NCBI GenBank assembly: GCA_965222725.1
Contig: OZ244969.1
Coordinates: forward strand, 6,076,001-6,140,000
Direction: 5' to 3'
Source: GCA-2748575 sp965222725
Lineage (GTDB): Bacteria > Pseudomonadota > Gammaproteobacteria > Pseudomonadales > Ketobacteraceae
DNA: 64,000 nt
Of the stretch, positions 20,216-28,476 are shown piece after piece (position 1 is the stretch's first letter; every line of letters begins with the position of its first letter). A program made the translations under genes and the position numbers. Below the pieces are notes generated by a model. It worked only from the letters and a program-made list of their open reading frames with translations. It searched no databases and was not told where the DNA came from.

Positions 20216-21013
20216 TTACTCAGAAAAAATCTTGTTGAAAAAAACCAGCATGGATTGCCAGGAATCCTTGTCAGCCTTTTCGTTGTATGCCAGGGGCATA
20301 TCAAACTTTTTACCCACTTTATCCGCACCAGGGTTGGTAAAACTGTGCACCGCACCGGGATAATTCACGAACTCGTAATCCACCTCCGCGGTTTTCATTT
20401 CTTTTTTGAAGGTTTCTATCTGCTCCTGGGTTACAAAAGGATCATCGGCACCGTTAAACACGCGAACTTTGGCTTCTACTTCACCTTTTTCTGCCGGGTT
20501 TTTAGTACCCAGTGAACCGTGAAAACTTACCACACCTTCCAGGTCAGCTCCCTGCCGTGCCATATGCAGCACAATGCCGCCACCAAAGCAGTAGCCAATG
20601 GCCGCTATCTGATCCGACTTCACCTTGTCCTGACCTTCCAGAATGGACTTGCCTTTCAGAAAACGTTTTTCAGCCACGTCCATTTTTTCCAGTGTAGCAT
20701 TCATAAAGGCCTTGGCTTCGTCCGGGTGATCCGCCACCTTGCCGGTTCCGTACATATCCAATGCAAAAGCCACATAACCTTCTTTTGCCAGATCTTGCGC
20801 CCGTTGATGAGCATAATCATTGGCACCCCACCACTCATGCACCACCAGCACGCCGGGGCGTTTCTCTTTGGCGGCGTCATCATAGGCCAGCAGGCCGGTA
20901 AATTGCTCGCCATCAATTTCATAGTTAATCGTTTCAGTAACCACTTTGGCATACCCCGTGGTGGTCAATAGAAAAAAAGCACATGCCGTGATCAGTCTTG
21001 CTACCATTTTCAT
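20216..21013 (-). CDS. Exported dienelactone hydrolase family protein
   Basis: A 265-residue alpha/beta hydrolase with a signal peptide (FFLLTTTGYAKV). The dienelactone hydrolase hallmarks are present: nucleophile Cys in GYCFGGG, Asp in FNGADDPFV and His in PGAVHSFTNP, plus the family segment VLVVHEWWGANDY. Classical DLH enzymes cleave dienelactones in chloroaromatic degradation, but exported members have broad ester substrates, so the name gives only the fold. It lies between an FKBP-type isomerase gene upstream (26 bp) and a cupin gene downstream (3 bp), an apparent operon of envelope proteins. Confidence 0.92.
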   Translation of the reverse strand: MKMVARLITACAFFLLTTTGYAKVVTETINYEIDGEQFTGLLAYDDAAKEKRPGVLVVHEWWGANDYAHQRAQDLAKEGYVAFALDMYGTGKVADHPDEAKAFMNATLEKMDVAEKRFLKGKSILEGQDKVKSDQIAAIGYCFGGGIVLHMARQGADLEGVVSFHGSLGTKNPAEKGEVEAKVRVFNGADDPFVTQEQIETFKKEMKTAEVDYEFVNYPGAVHSFTNPGADKVGKKFDMPLAYNEKADKDSWQSMLVFFNKIFSE

Positions 21014-21039
21014 CTCCCTGTTGTTTATTGGTTATACAA

Positions 21040-21516
21040 TCACTCATTAATACCCAGCAATTCCACATCAAAAATCAGCACCGAGCCCGGGCCAATGGCT
21101 CCCATATTGCGATCACCATAGGCAAGATCCGGCGGAATGAAAAACCGGGTCTTTTCACCCACAACCATTAATTGCAGACCTTCCGTCCAGCCCTGAATAA
21201 CCTGATTGAGAGGAAAACTGATGGGCTCTCCCCGCGATAGCGAACTGTCGAACACAGTGCCGTCAATCAGGGTGCCATGATAATGCACTTTAACCTTGTC
21301 CGTTGCTTTGGGGTGATCGGTACCATTGCCTTCCTGCAGTACCTTGTATTGCAAACCGGACCCGGTGGTTTTAACGCCTTCTTCGCCGGCGTTCTTTTCC
21401 AGAAATATATTTCCGGTCAACCGATTGTCGGCACCGGCTTTCCGTGATTGGGTGCGCTTCCACAACACCCAGCCAATCGCTGCAACTATAATCAATCCTA
21501 AAATTAATTTACTCAC
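21040..21516 (-). CDS. Membrane-anchored FKBP-type peptidyl-prolyl isomerase
   Basis: 158 residues. One N-terminal transmembrane helix (LILGLIIVAAIGWVLW) is followed by basic residues, then a single FKBP domain from about residue 50. Core motifs: VKVHYHGTLIDGTVFDSS, GWTEGLQLMVVGEKTRFFIP, the LAYGDR loop and VLIFDVELL at the end. It catalyses cis-trans isomerisation of prolyl bonds in the periplasm and helps folding of exported proteins. It is the probable first gene of an FKBP-DLH-cupin operon and is divergent from an SDR gene. Confidence 0.93.
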   Translation of the reverse strand: MSKLILGLIIVAAIGWVLWKRTQSRKAGADNRLTGNIFLEKNAGEEGVKTTGSGLQYKVLQEGNGTDHPKATDKVKVHYHGTLIDGTVFDSSLSRGEPISFPLNQVIQGWTEGLQLMVVGEKTRFFIPPDLAYGDRNMGAIGPGSVLIFDVELLGINE

Positions 21517-21633
21517 GGAATCTTCCTGTTATTTCATTAGATGTCAGATGCCTGCGGCTTTTGGTAATCTTAACGCACGCAAGAGCGTTACGCCTAATCT
21601 GAACCGCAACAAACTCACCACACGGAGAAACAC

Positions 21634-22458
21634 ATGACAAAGACAGTGGTTATTACCGGAGCATCATCAGGTATTGGATACGCCTGTGTGGAAGCATCAA
21701 TCAAGCAGGGTCACCGGGTTATTGCCACCGCGCGCCAGGAAAAAGACCTGGACGAATTGCAACGCATGGGAGCGGCGGCAGTTATTCTGGATCTGGGTGA
21801 TCAGGCAAGTGTTACCCGGGCGGCGGAACAGATTCTGGAAAAATCCGGGCAGAAGATTGACGGCCTTTTCAATAACGCCGGTTACGGGCTGCAAGTGGCA
21901 ATGGAAGACACCACCTGGGAAAGCCTTGAAGAACAGCACCGAACCAATGTGATTGGTCCGATTCAGCTCACCAACCAGTTACTGCCGGCCATGGCGCCGG
22001 GCAGCAAACTGATTTTCAATGGCTCGGTACTGGGCGTTATCACCGTGTCTTTTCGCGGGCCCTATTGCATGTCCAAGTATGCGCTGGAAGCCGCGGTGGA
22101 TGCCTATCGGCTGGAACTGGAATCCCTGGGTATCAGTGTTCACCTGATACAACCCGGCCCCATCGAAGCCAAATTCCGCAGCAATGCCCTGGCGGCCGTG
22201 AAAAAGACCCTGGCAGATAAAAGCACCCGCCTGGATTACAGCAAGCACCTGGAGCGCTTATCCAGCAAAGCCAACACCAAGGGTACCCTGCCGGCCAGCA
22301 GCGTGGCTGATATCTATCTGGGCATTGTTGAGGGTACCCACACCAAAACCCGTTATCTGGTAACCAACACGGCCAAGCTGTCAGCTTCCATCAAACGCCT
22401 GTTGGGCGATGGCTTTCATCGCGTTGCCCGCAAGGCTGAACCGGCAACACCCCGGTAA
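21634..22458 (+). CDS. SDR family oxidoreductase
   Basis: A 274-residue classical short-chain dehydrogenase: cofactor motif TGASSGIG at residues 8-15, NNAGYG, Ser in FNGSVLGV and the active-site tetrad YCMSKYALE. The Arg or Lys pattern after the second strand (TARQEKD) suggests NADP preference. The extra C-terminal 60 residues are like those of 17-beta-hydroxysteroid or retinol dehydrogenase-type SDRs. The substrate is unknown. It is transcribed away from the FKBP operon and followed by a hairpin at 22500. Confidence 0.9.
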   Translation: MTKTVVITGASSGIGYACVEASIKQGHRVIATARQEKDLDELQRMGAAAVILDLGDQASVTRAAEQILEKSGQKIDGLFNNAGYGLQVAMEDTTWESLEEQHRTNVIGPIQLTNQLLPAMAPGSKLIFNGSVLGVITVSFRGPYCMSKYALEAAVDAYRLELESLGISVHLIQPGPIEAKFRSNALAAVKKTLADKSTRLDYSKHLERLSSKANTKGTLPASSVADIYLGIVEGTHTKTRYLVTNTAKLSASIKRLLGDGFHRVARKAEPATPR

Positions 22459-22499
22459 ACGATCTGTTGTCCCCCCAATCAGGGGTGTCGTTTAATTTT

Positions 22500-22530
22500 A
22501 CGGGGCCACATACAGCTGTCCCGGCCCCGT
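22500..22530 (+). terminator. Hairpin downstream of SDR gene (possible terminator)
   Basis: ACGGGGCC (22500-22507) pairs exactly with GGCCCCGT (22523-22530) over a 15-base loop, 42 bp past the SDR stop. There is no T tract, so termination is plausible but unproven. Confidence 0.45.
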
Positions 22531-22675
22531 ATATCCCACTATTCCCCGGTAATTGATTACATTCACTGGCCGGATCACGGCCTTGCCGGGGTGATTTGGC
22601 TCATCGCCTCGTCGATATTCTTTACAGAGCGACTTTCCCTTACTTATCTCAGTTTTTGTAAGTGCCTGAATTTAA

Positions 22676-22691
22676 TGTGAACCGCGTCACA
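22676..22691. promoter_or_regulatory. CRP/Vfr-type binding site upstream of PEP-CTERM gene
   Basis: TGTGA-N6-TCACA is a perfect match to the CRP half-site pair, and the flanks (AA before, TTT after) also agree with the wider consensus. Its centre is 158 bp upstream of the PEP-CTERM start codon and about 43 bp upstream of the transcription start predicted from the adjacent -24/-12 element, so it is positioned to act on this gene. Confidence 0.7.
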
Positions 22692-22700
22692 TTTTTGAGG

Positions 22701-22716
22701 CGGCCTGCAAATTGCA
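22701..22716 (+). promoter_or_regulatory. Sigma-54-type -24/-12 promoter of PEP-CTERM gene
   Basis: CGGCCTGCAAATTGCA has GG (22702-22703) and GC (22714-22715) separated by exactly ten bases, with TTGCA at the -12 side as in the sigma-54 consensus. The predicted start is near 22727, giving a ~120-base leader. An extended -10 sigma-70 element using TGCAATAC here is an alternative, especially with the CRP site just upstream. Confidence 0.5.
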
Positions 22717-22848
22717 ATACAAAGCACAACGAACTGTTTAACACAGCGATACTCCCGCACCGGGAGCCGTAAATCATAGATAACTCCCTGTTATCCAAAG
22801 ATGTTATTTAAATTCTTGTTTGGCGCATATAAAAGGGAAGCAAGCATC

Positions 22849-23517
22849 ATGAAAAAAGTAATGACCGCACTGGCCATGACTGCATTAGCACCGATGGCGG
22901 CTTCCGCGGCTGTCATTGACTGGACCGACTGGGACTCCTACACCACCGGCGTTACCACCGGTTCCGCTTCCGGATCCATTGGCAGCATTGGTGTGGATTT
23001 CTCCGGCAACGTTACCTTTGCCCAGACCGGCACTGGTACCAACTACTGGACACAGCCCGTGGCCGGCAACGAGCCTTATACCAACAACGCCGTAGTGGAC
23101 AACGCCCCTACTGCCTCTGAAATGATTGCCATGTCCTATGGCAATGTGACAAACACGGTGACTTTTTCGGAAACGGTTACCGACCCCATCATGGCCATAG
23201 TCAGCCAGGGCCGTACCAACCTGCCGGTTGCCTATGATTTCGATCAGCCGTTTAATCTGTTGAGCGAAGGCCGTGGTTACTGGGGCGATGGCTTTTACAA
23301 TCTGCTGGCGGGTGACGTACTGCAGGGATTTGAAATGCATGGCGTCATTCAGTTTCAGGGAAGTTTCGACAGCATCAGCTGGTCAGTAGATCGCAACGAG
23401 AACTGGCACGGCTTTACCTTTGGTCTGGCGGATCAGAGCGTCGGCGAACCATCCACCTTTGCCCTGTTCGCTCTGGGAGTGATCGGCCTGGGTATTATGA
23501 GACGCAAATTCCAATAG
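22849..23517 (+). CDS. PEP-CTERM sorting domain protein
   Basis: About 222 residues from the ATG at 22849, which follows GGGAAG. It has a signal peptide (MTALAMTALAPMAASAA), a beta-rich Ser/Thr/Gly-rich body without a recognised enzyme domain, and a C-terminal PEP-CTERM signal: EPSTFALFALGVIGLG, then MRRKFQ. Such proteins are cleaved at the PEP-like motif by an exosortase (EpsH/Xrt) and delivered to the cell surface or exopolysaccharide matrix. The exosortase itself is not in this window. The upstream region carries a CRP-type site and a sigma-54-like promoter, and a strong terminator follows. Confidence 0.9.
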   Translation: MKKVMTALAMTALAPMAASAAVIDWTDWDSYTTGVTTGSASGSIGSIGVDFSGNVTFAQTGTGTNYWTQPVAGNEPYTNNAVVDNAPTASEMIAMSYGNVTNTVTFSETVTDPIMAIVSQGRTNLPVAYDFDQPFNLLSEGRGYWGDGFYNLLAGDVLQGFEMHGVIQFQGSFDSISWSVDRNENWHGFTFGLADQSVGEPSTFALFALGVIGLGIMRRKFQ

Positions 23518-23557
23518 GATGTGTCTGAGCCGGGAACGGCTCATATCAAGCGAGAAC

Positions 23558-23586
23558 AGCGCGGCTTCGGTCGCGCTTTTCTTTTG
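23558..23586 (+). terminator. Rho-independent terminator of PEP-CTERM gene
   Basis: AGCGCG (23558-23563) pairs with CGCGCT (23572-23577) around a GCTTCGGT loop containing the stable TTCG tetraloop sequence, followed by TTTCTTTT. It is 40 bp past the stop codon. Confidence 0.85.
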
Positions 23587-23598
23587 TATTCCGGAAAT

Positions 23599-24378
23599 TC
23601 AAAACCAGCTGCGACGGTGAATGTATTTTTCGTCGCTACACCGGCAAGGGCGATACACCGCCATCATCGCCGCCAGCCGCTGCCGCAGGGCATCAGCCAT
23701 TGCCTCTTCAGTCACCGTTGTCTCTTCACTCAACAATGCCTCTCCAGTAACACCTGCCCGGGCAAAACCTGACTGCAAATCCCCGACTGTCAGCGCCTCT
23801 CCTATTTCAATGGTTACCTTTGTCGGCAGAATTAACGGAGGATGCAGGGGAATATGCAAGGGCACCTCTGCTTTTTTCAATCCGAAAAAAGTGGGAGCGG
23901 CTTCTTCCACACCAATAATGGCAATGGGCACAACCGGTACCCCGGCGGCACGTGCGTAGCGGATCACCTGGGGACTGAACTGAAACAAGGTATAGCGATC
24001 CCGAAAGGTATGGTAGGACTCTTCGGGGTAAATACACATTTGCTCACCGGCTTTCAGCCGTTGCACCACTTCGCAATGTTCGTGGATGTCGTGATCGCAA
24101 GTATCCAGAAAACTGCAGTCCACCAAATCCAGCATGGCCTTGATGGCGGGCACAGTGGCGTCCCAATGGTGAGCAATAAACTGAATCCGACGGTCTGGCA
24201 GCGCAGACACCAGACACAGGGCATCCCACCAGAGGCTACCGGAATGATTGCAGGCCAGTAACGCACCCTGCCCCGGCGCCGGCAGGTTTTCCAGGCCATT
24301 GATTTCCAATCTGGCGTAGCGACGCACCAGGGGAGCAACAAAACGTTGCGCGAACTGATAAACGGCATTGTCTGACAT
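23599..24378 (-). CDS. Lysophospholipid acyltransferase family protein (MGAT-like LPLAT)
   Basis: A 259-residue acyltransferase. The catalytic block is CNHSGSLWWDA, an NHxxxxxxD form with six residues between His and Asp, as in the MGAT-like LPLAT branch (NHSGGLPFD) rather than HxxxxD of PlsC. The second block, CIYPEESYHTFRDR, takes the place of the FPEG motif, and VVPIAIIGVEE is the third. It should transfer an acyl group to a glycerolipid-type acceptor at the inner membrane; acceptor and donor are not known. It has its own orientation and no obvious operon partner. Confidence 0.88.
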   Translation of the reverse strand: MSDNAVYQFAQRFVAPLVRRYARLEINGLENLPAPGQGALLACNHSGSLWWDALCLVSALPDRRIQFIAHHWDATVPAIKAMLDLVDCSFLDTCDHDIHEHCEVVQRLKAGEQMCIYPEESYHTFRDRYTLFQFSPQVIRYARAAGVPVVPIAIIGVEEAAPTFFGLKKAEVPLHIPLHPPLILPTKVTIEIGEALTVGDLQSGFARAGVTGEALLSEETTVTEEAMADALRQRLAAMMAVYRPCRCSDEKYIHRRSWF

Positions 24379-24422
24379 AATTTTCTCTGACCCGGCTGGC
24401 TCCTGAACCCTTTATAACAAAT

Positions 24423-24461
24423 AAAAAAGCCGCTGCGAACGTTAATTCACAGCGGCTTTTT
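24423..24461. terminator. Bidirectional terminator between acyltransferase and PEP-CTERM gene
   Basis: GCCGCTG (24429-24435) pairs exactly with CAGCGGC (24450-24456). Six A precede it and five T follow it, so it is a good terminator on the minus strand for the PEP-CTERM gene at 24492 and would also work on the plus strand. Confidence 0.85.
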
Positions 24462-24491
24462 CAACAAGCTCAGAATCAGGAACACCGCAGT

Positions 24492-25229
24492 TCAGACATT
24501 GCGATAACGCCTGCGCATGCCCCCCAGTCCCAGTAACCCGGTGGCAAGCACGAACAATGAAGCAGGCTCCGGCACAGAAATAGTACCTTCGCCATCCACA
24601 TCCGCATCGGATACATCATTACCCGCCAGCGTGATGCGATATTCATTACCCAGCGTTAACCCCAGATCATCGGTAAAATCGCCGGTTTCACCACTGGCAG
24701 CATACCAGTCGGTAACATCACCAAAATCCACCGAGTCAATAATAATGGTCCAGTCAGTACCCGTGATACCACTTACCATAATGCCGTCGGTATTCCGGTT
24801 ATAGAAAAACGAGCCGGAAAAGGTACCAGGTGAGGAAGGATCTTCCGTGGCTTCTCCCGGATCGTCCGACTGACTGACATACACATTGGTATCGCTATCC
24901 ACAATCCGGAAACGGAAATCCGCCGTATTGGAATCGTTTGGTGTGTTGTCCCGATGGAACAGGAACCCGAAAGAGTATTCCCCCGTCAGGGTATTTTCAT
25001 GTACCCAGACATTACTGGTGTATGGAGATACGTTTACTCCGGTAGGATGCCCGGATGCGCTGAAGTAATTGTAATGTTGCGCGCCGGTTTGTGCGGTAGA
25101 GATGGTTTCGATATTTCCATAGAGGTCTGTCAGATCAGGTGATTCATAAACATCCAGCAAGGCGGCCTGACTCGCCTGAGCGGTTAAAAGTGCAGCACCG
25201 CAAAAAAGTAACTTCGAGGTGGGTTTCAT
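24492..25229 (-). CDS. PEP-CTERM sorting domain protein
   Basis: About 245 residues from the ATG at 25229, preceded by GAGGGA. A signal peptide (LLFCGAALLTAQASQAA) leads into a beta-sandwich-like body rich in Thr, Ser, Asp and Gly, ending in VPEPASLFVLATGLLGLGG and RRRYRNV, a canonical PEP-CTERM tripartite tail. It should be processed by an exosortase and retained at or released from the surface. No enzymatic motif is visible. It is unrelated in its body to the PEP-CTERM protein 1.7 kb away, but shares a sigma-54-type promoter with it. Confidence 0.92.
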   Translation of the reverse strand: MKPTSKLLFCGAALLTAQASQAALLDVYESPDLTDLYGNIETISTAQTGAQHYNYFSASGHPTGVNVSPYTSNVWVHENTLTGEYSFGFLFHRDNTPNDSNTADFRFRIVDSDTNVYVSQSDDPGEATEDPSSPGTFSGSFFYNRNTDGIMVSGITGTDWTIIIDSVDFGDVTDWYAASGETGDFTDDLGLTLGNEYRITLAGNDVSDADVDGEGTISVPEPASLFVLATGLLGLGGMRRRYRNV

Positions 25230-25283
25230 TGCGATTCCCTCTAGTCTTTCGTTACATGTAATTACTGCCGTGAAACCAGCTTG

Positions 25284-25300
25284 AAGCAACATTCAAGCCA
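25284..25300 (-). promoter_or_regulatory. Sigma-54 -24/-12 promoter of PEP-CTERM gene
   Basis: On the minus strand this reads TGGCTTGAATGTTGCTT: GG and GC are ten bases apart, and TGGC, the G seven bases in, and TTGCTT all match the sigma-54 consensus (TGGCACG-N4-TTGCW). The start would be near 25274, 45 bases before the ATG. PEP-CTERM genes are known to be associated with the PrsK/PrsR system and sigma-54. Confidence 0.72.
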
Positions 25301-25403
25301 GCACAAAAAAACAGAAAGAATTCATAAAGGTAGTTGGCCACCCTGATAGATGGCCAACGACATCTGTATAGAATGCCGACATACCATTGTCATCACAACC
25401 GCA

Positions 25404-25430
25404 CATACGGCTCATACGGCACATACGGCT
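25404..25430. repeat. Three tandem copies of a 9-bp repeat (possible enhancer-protein site)
   Basis: CATACGGC occurs at 25404, 25413 and 25422, giving three 9-bp units (last base T, A, T). The array lies about 130-155 bp upstream of the predicted sigma-54 start of the PEP-CTERM gene, where enhancer-binding activators usually bind, but 9-bp phasing places copies on different helix faces. Confidence 0.6.
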
Positions 25431-25487
25431 GCTTGCATTTTGATAGCGAAATAATGTTGATGCTAACAACGGCGCCGGTTGTGAAAC

Positions 25488-27980
25488 CTATGGATCATAC
25501 TCGATATGCAGATGGTTAGCATGAAACAGAATATCGTAGTCCGAACTGAAAGTAGCTCGGGCAAGCGCTGTCAGCTGTTGCTGTGCCTGGGGATAGCTGG
25601 TGGCACCTGCCGGCCAGTTGGCTCGATTAAACGAAGGGTTCAGATCCACTGCATCACCGGATTGATGCAGGCTGTTAACAGATGACGTGGGCGACAGGCC
25701 ATCGTTACGCCGGGGATTACGCCAGCCCGATGTAACACGGAGTGGAAAGTTCCAGGCTGTTCGCAATGTCTGAGCGATATTCACCGAGCGATTGATCACT
25801 GCATAAGTGGGCCCGTAATCCGAATAACGGGAAAACTCATCAAAACCAAAATTGGTCACACTGGCAGGAAATCCCGCAGCAGTAATTATCTGGCCTCTTG
25901 ATGGTGTAGACACCGCGAATGATGGCTGGAAATCCCTCTTATCCACATATTCCTGGCGAATCTGGGAACGAACATCCTGTTCAATTTCTACAGGATCTGT
26001 CTGCTCGCCACCTGCATTTGCTGTAATCCGGTACTTGAGTTTCCTGGACGCGGGTTGTGTGAGCGATTGAAGCGGCTCGTGGGTTAGAGTAATCGTTTGC
26101 TCACCATTGGAGTCCACACCTGTTGGTGTACTAACCACATGTGCCTCGTTAACTTCTTCAACCGAAAAGGTAATGGTGGCAGGATCAATACCCGCAGGAA
26201 CGTTCAGCGTAACAATTATCTGATTTTCGCCATTCGCCGTAGTAAACACGCCATTATTGGGAGAAACAGAAGCAATGGAAAAGTCTTCAATGGTAAAGGT
26301 GTGAGCATTCCAGGTTTCACCATCCACGAGAGTTCTGGAACCACTGAAAATCTGCTGACTACCCACTGTAATGACCAGGTTGGCGGTTGTAGAACCGTTT
26401 CCATGATCTGAGTAATACACCAGCTGAGCCTGATACTCTCCACTAATGGGCGTAGGGTAGGTAAAAGTTTCCGGGCCAAATCCATCGGTATCATCGATGT
26501 CCAGCTGCGCTCCGGGGATTCCTCCAAGATCCTGATACCAGGCATGATTACCTTGTGGATCGTACATATGAAGATCCACATCCGTATCATCCTTGTTCCA
26601 GGTGAGAACCGCAGTAATCGACCGGTTTTGGGCTGCTGCCTGTACAGCCGCGCGTGATAAAACACCATAACCCTGAGAGGCAGCACTCGCGCCGGCACCC
26701 TCGGTATTAATTACCGAAATTGCACGACTCGATCCCGTATTACCATTACTGTCTGTTGCCCTCAGATGCAAGGCGTTAGCACCAGGTTGCAACGAAATGG
26801 TATGACTATAGGTACCATCTGCAGCCAGGCTGACATAGCTGTCCGTATCATTAAGGCTAAGCACCAGTCGGGTACCCGTTAAATTGCCAGAGGAAACAGA
26901 AACCGAACCTGTAATGTTGAAAACATTATCGTTCACTGTCTGTTCGTCCGGAATGCTACTGTCAATGTTCACCTGTGGAGCCACTGTTTCATCCACCCGG
27001 GTGAGACTCTCTTCCAGCAATAACGCCTGATCCGCTACAGAAAAGCTCACAAACTTCTCATTATAACCCGGGATATACAGCTTCAATTCATGATCGCCGC
27101 TTTCAATTCCTTCAATAATCTGCGGCGACAAATCCGGCTGCTTTACGCCATTCAGGTGTACAGTGGCGCCGGAAGGACTGGTACGCAAAACAACGGTACC
27201 TGCAGGATATCCATTGTCCAATGCAGCGACAAAAGCACCGTAGAACAGATCCTCCAGGGACAAATCGAGCGTATTCGCACCAATCAGTTCAGGTACCAAT
27301 CGCTCCCAGCCATTATCGGACAACCCATACACCACCAGACGATCACTGTCTTCAGGTGCAACCTGATCAGGTGTGTAAGGCACAGACAGCTGAACTGGCT
27401 CGGTAAAAGACTGACCTATGGGCTGAAAAGTGACTGGATTACCGACGGCTGTAGTACCTAGCGGCAATTTTGGCAGATGCTCGGAATCCGATTCAATACT
27501 GACGTCTACATCCACATCCAGGGATCCGGCCGGAATAGTGATTGAGGCGCCGTAAGCAGGATCGGTACTGTCGTTGATCGCCACGACAACAGGTTCTGTT
27601 CCTTCGGATGTATAATCATCGGTTGCACTGACGCTGGACTCATACACCACGGTCACCTCGGCTGAAGCCACCACATCACCATCCAGTCTTGCCTCTACGT
27701 TCAGCAGGTTTTCACCAGCGTCCAGCAAATAGGGTGGCAGCACAAAGGTACCATTTTCCATGAGATTGCTGCTAACCGCGGGGGCGTTACTCAATACAAC
27801 AATAGTGCCGGCTTCCGCATCTGTTACCGTGCCACTGATTTCCAGCATTTTATTATCAGTGACTGTTTGATCGCTGATATCCAGCTCTACTTTGGGATCA
27901 CCTCCACATCCCGCTACAACTATTGAGAAAATTAATAACGAAAGGCATTTAAGCCACGTTCGATAAGATCTGTCTTCCAT
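25488..27980 (-). CDS. Multidomain lipoprotein with PEGA, DUF2135 and C-terminal M15-like peptidase domain
   Basis: About 830 residues from the ATG at 27980 (AAAGGA upstream). The signal ends in a lipobox, IVVAGC. Domains by eye: Ig-like module (VELDISDQTVTDNKMLEISG); ZU5-like beta domain around ITIPAGSLDVDVDVS; PEGA module (RTSPSGATVHLNGVKQ); second Ig-like module with LHLRATDSNGNTGSS; DUF2135 domain (LTWNKDDTDVDLHMYDPQGN); another Ig-like module; then a D-Ala-D-Ala carboxypeptidase/M15-like fold. The last has zinc ligands in SLHQSGDAVDLNP (His, Asp) and ANHLHIEYDP (His), and VTSGWRNPRRN before them. The C-terminal part is predicted to cut a peptide or amide in the cell wall or matrix; the N-terminal modules probably position it. 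It is anchored by the lipid, not by PEP-CTERM. Confidence 0.85.
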   Translation of the reverse strand: MEDRSYRTWLKCLSLLIFSIVVAGCGGDPKVELDISDQTVTDNKMLEISGTVTDAEAGTIVVLSNAPAVSSNLMENGTFVLPPYLLDAGENLLNVEARLDGDVVASAEVTVVYESSVSATDDYTSEGTEPVVVAINDSTDPAYGASITIPAGSLDVDVDVSIESDSEHLPKLPLGTTAVGNPVTFQPIGQSFTEPVQLSVPYTPDQVAPEDSDRLVVYGLSDNGWERLVPELIGANTLDLSLEDLFYGAFVAALDNGYPAGTVVLRTSPSGATVHLNGVKQPDLSPQIIEGIESGDHELKLYIPGYNEKFVSFSVADQALLLEESLTRVDETVAPQVNIDSSIPDEQTVNDNVFNITGSVSVSSGNLTGTRLVLSLNDTDSYVSLAADGTYSHTISLQPGANALHLRATDSNGNTGSSRAISVINTEGAGASAASQGYGVLSRAAVQAAAQNRSITAVLTWNKDDTDVDLHMYDPQGNHAWYQDLGGIPGAQLDIDDTDGFGPETFTYPTPISGEYQAQLVYYSDHGNGSTTANLVITVGSQQIFSGSRTLVDGETWNAHTFTIEDFSIASVSPNNGVFTTANGENQIIVTLNVPAGIDPATITFSVEEVNEAHVVSTPTGVDSNGEQTITLTHEPLQSLTQPASRKLKYRITANAGGEQTDPVEIEQDVRSQIRQEYVDKRDFQPSFAVSTPSRGQIITAAGFPASVTNFGFDEFSRYSDYGPTYAVINRSVNIAQTLRTAWNFPLRVTSGWRNPRRNDGLSPTSSVNSLHQSGDAVDLNPSFNRANWPAGATSYPQAQQQLTALARATFSSDYDILFHANHLHIEYDP

Positions 27981-28332
27981 AAGATTAAATCCTTTTTGCT
28001 CATCATCGAGTCCAAAAATCAAACAAGTACTCTCGCCTTATCAAACTACTACTATGACAAAAGCGCCTCCATGATAATTAGTTTTGAACGACAATTACAT
28101 GAAGCCTGACAATAACAAAGCTATGCTGCAGTTGCACAAAGCTGCCAAGGTAGTGAGTATCTGAAAATCAAAACGAATGTTTTTAACGAAGTGAGGCTAC
28201 TACCTGCACAAGTTCTTATGCCAACGCACAATCATTATTCTGCTGTTTCTCGCTTGCTTTCGACATTGAACGACAAAAATCGTGAACAATGTCACAAGCG
28301 ACATTTTAAAAAATGTAAAACCCGAAAAGACA

Positions 28333-28353
28333 GAGAGCCCTGATTGGGCTCTC
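28333..28353. terminator. Perfect 8-bp hairpin, orphan (possible terminator)
   Basis: GAGAGCCC (28333-28340) and GGGCTCTC (28346-28353) form a perfect stem with a five-base loop. No gene ends directly before it on either strand and no long T tract follows; on the minus strand TGTCTTTTC follows. Function is unclear. Confidence 0.4.
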
Positions 28354-28454
28354 ACAATGTCATCCGCGCACAGATGGGCATTGGCATAGGGCCACGCAGT
28401 CAGGCGTCAGGTTGAGCAGATTGCGATATGGTGATTTACTGCACACATAAACCC

Positions 28455-28476
28455 GCATACACTATGCGCATACACT
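28455..28476 (+). promoter_or_regulatory. ccdAB promoter/operator with direct repeats
   Basis: GCATACACT occurs twice (28455-28463, 28468-28476), with the palindrome ATGCGCAT (28464-28471) bridging the copies. The first copy contains TACACT, a -10 candidate 17 bases after TTTACT. This is the expected place for autorepression by a CcdA-CcdB complex. AAAGG follows at 28482, eight bases before the ATG. Confidence 0.55.

Larger units (their letters stand above)
22459..22848. other. Regulatory intergenic region before first PEP-CTERM gene
   Basis: This 390 bp region between the SDR stop and the preferred PEP-CTERM start holds the SDR hairpin, the CRP-type palindrome and the -24/-12 element. I see no further gene. 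An in-frame ATG at 22801 would add 16 residues without signal-peptide character. Confidence 0.6.

Noticed and set aside
25404..25430. The 9-bp repeats as a CRISPR or satellite array.
   Set aside because: Only three units without spacers; too short for CRISPR, and no cas gene is present.
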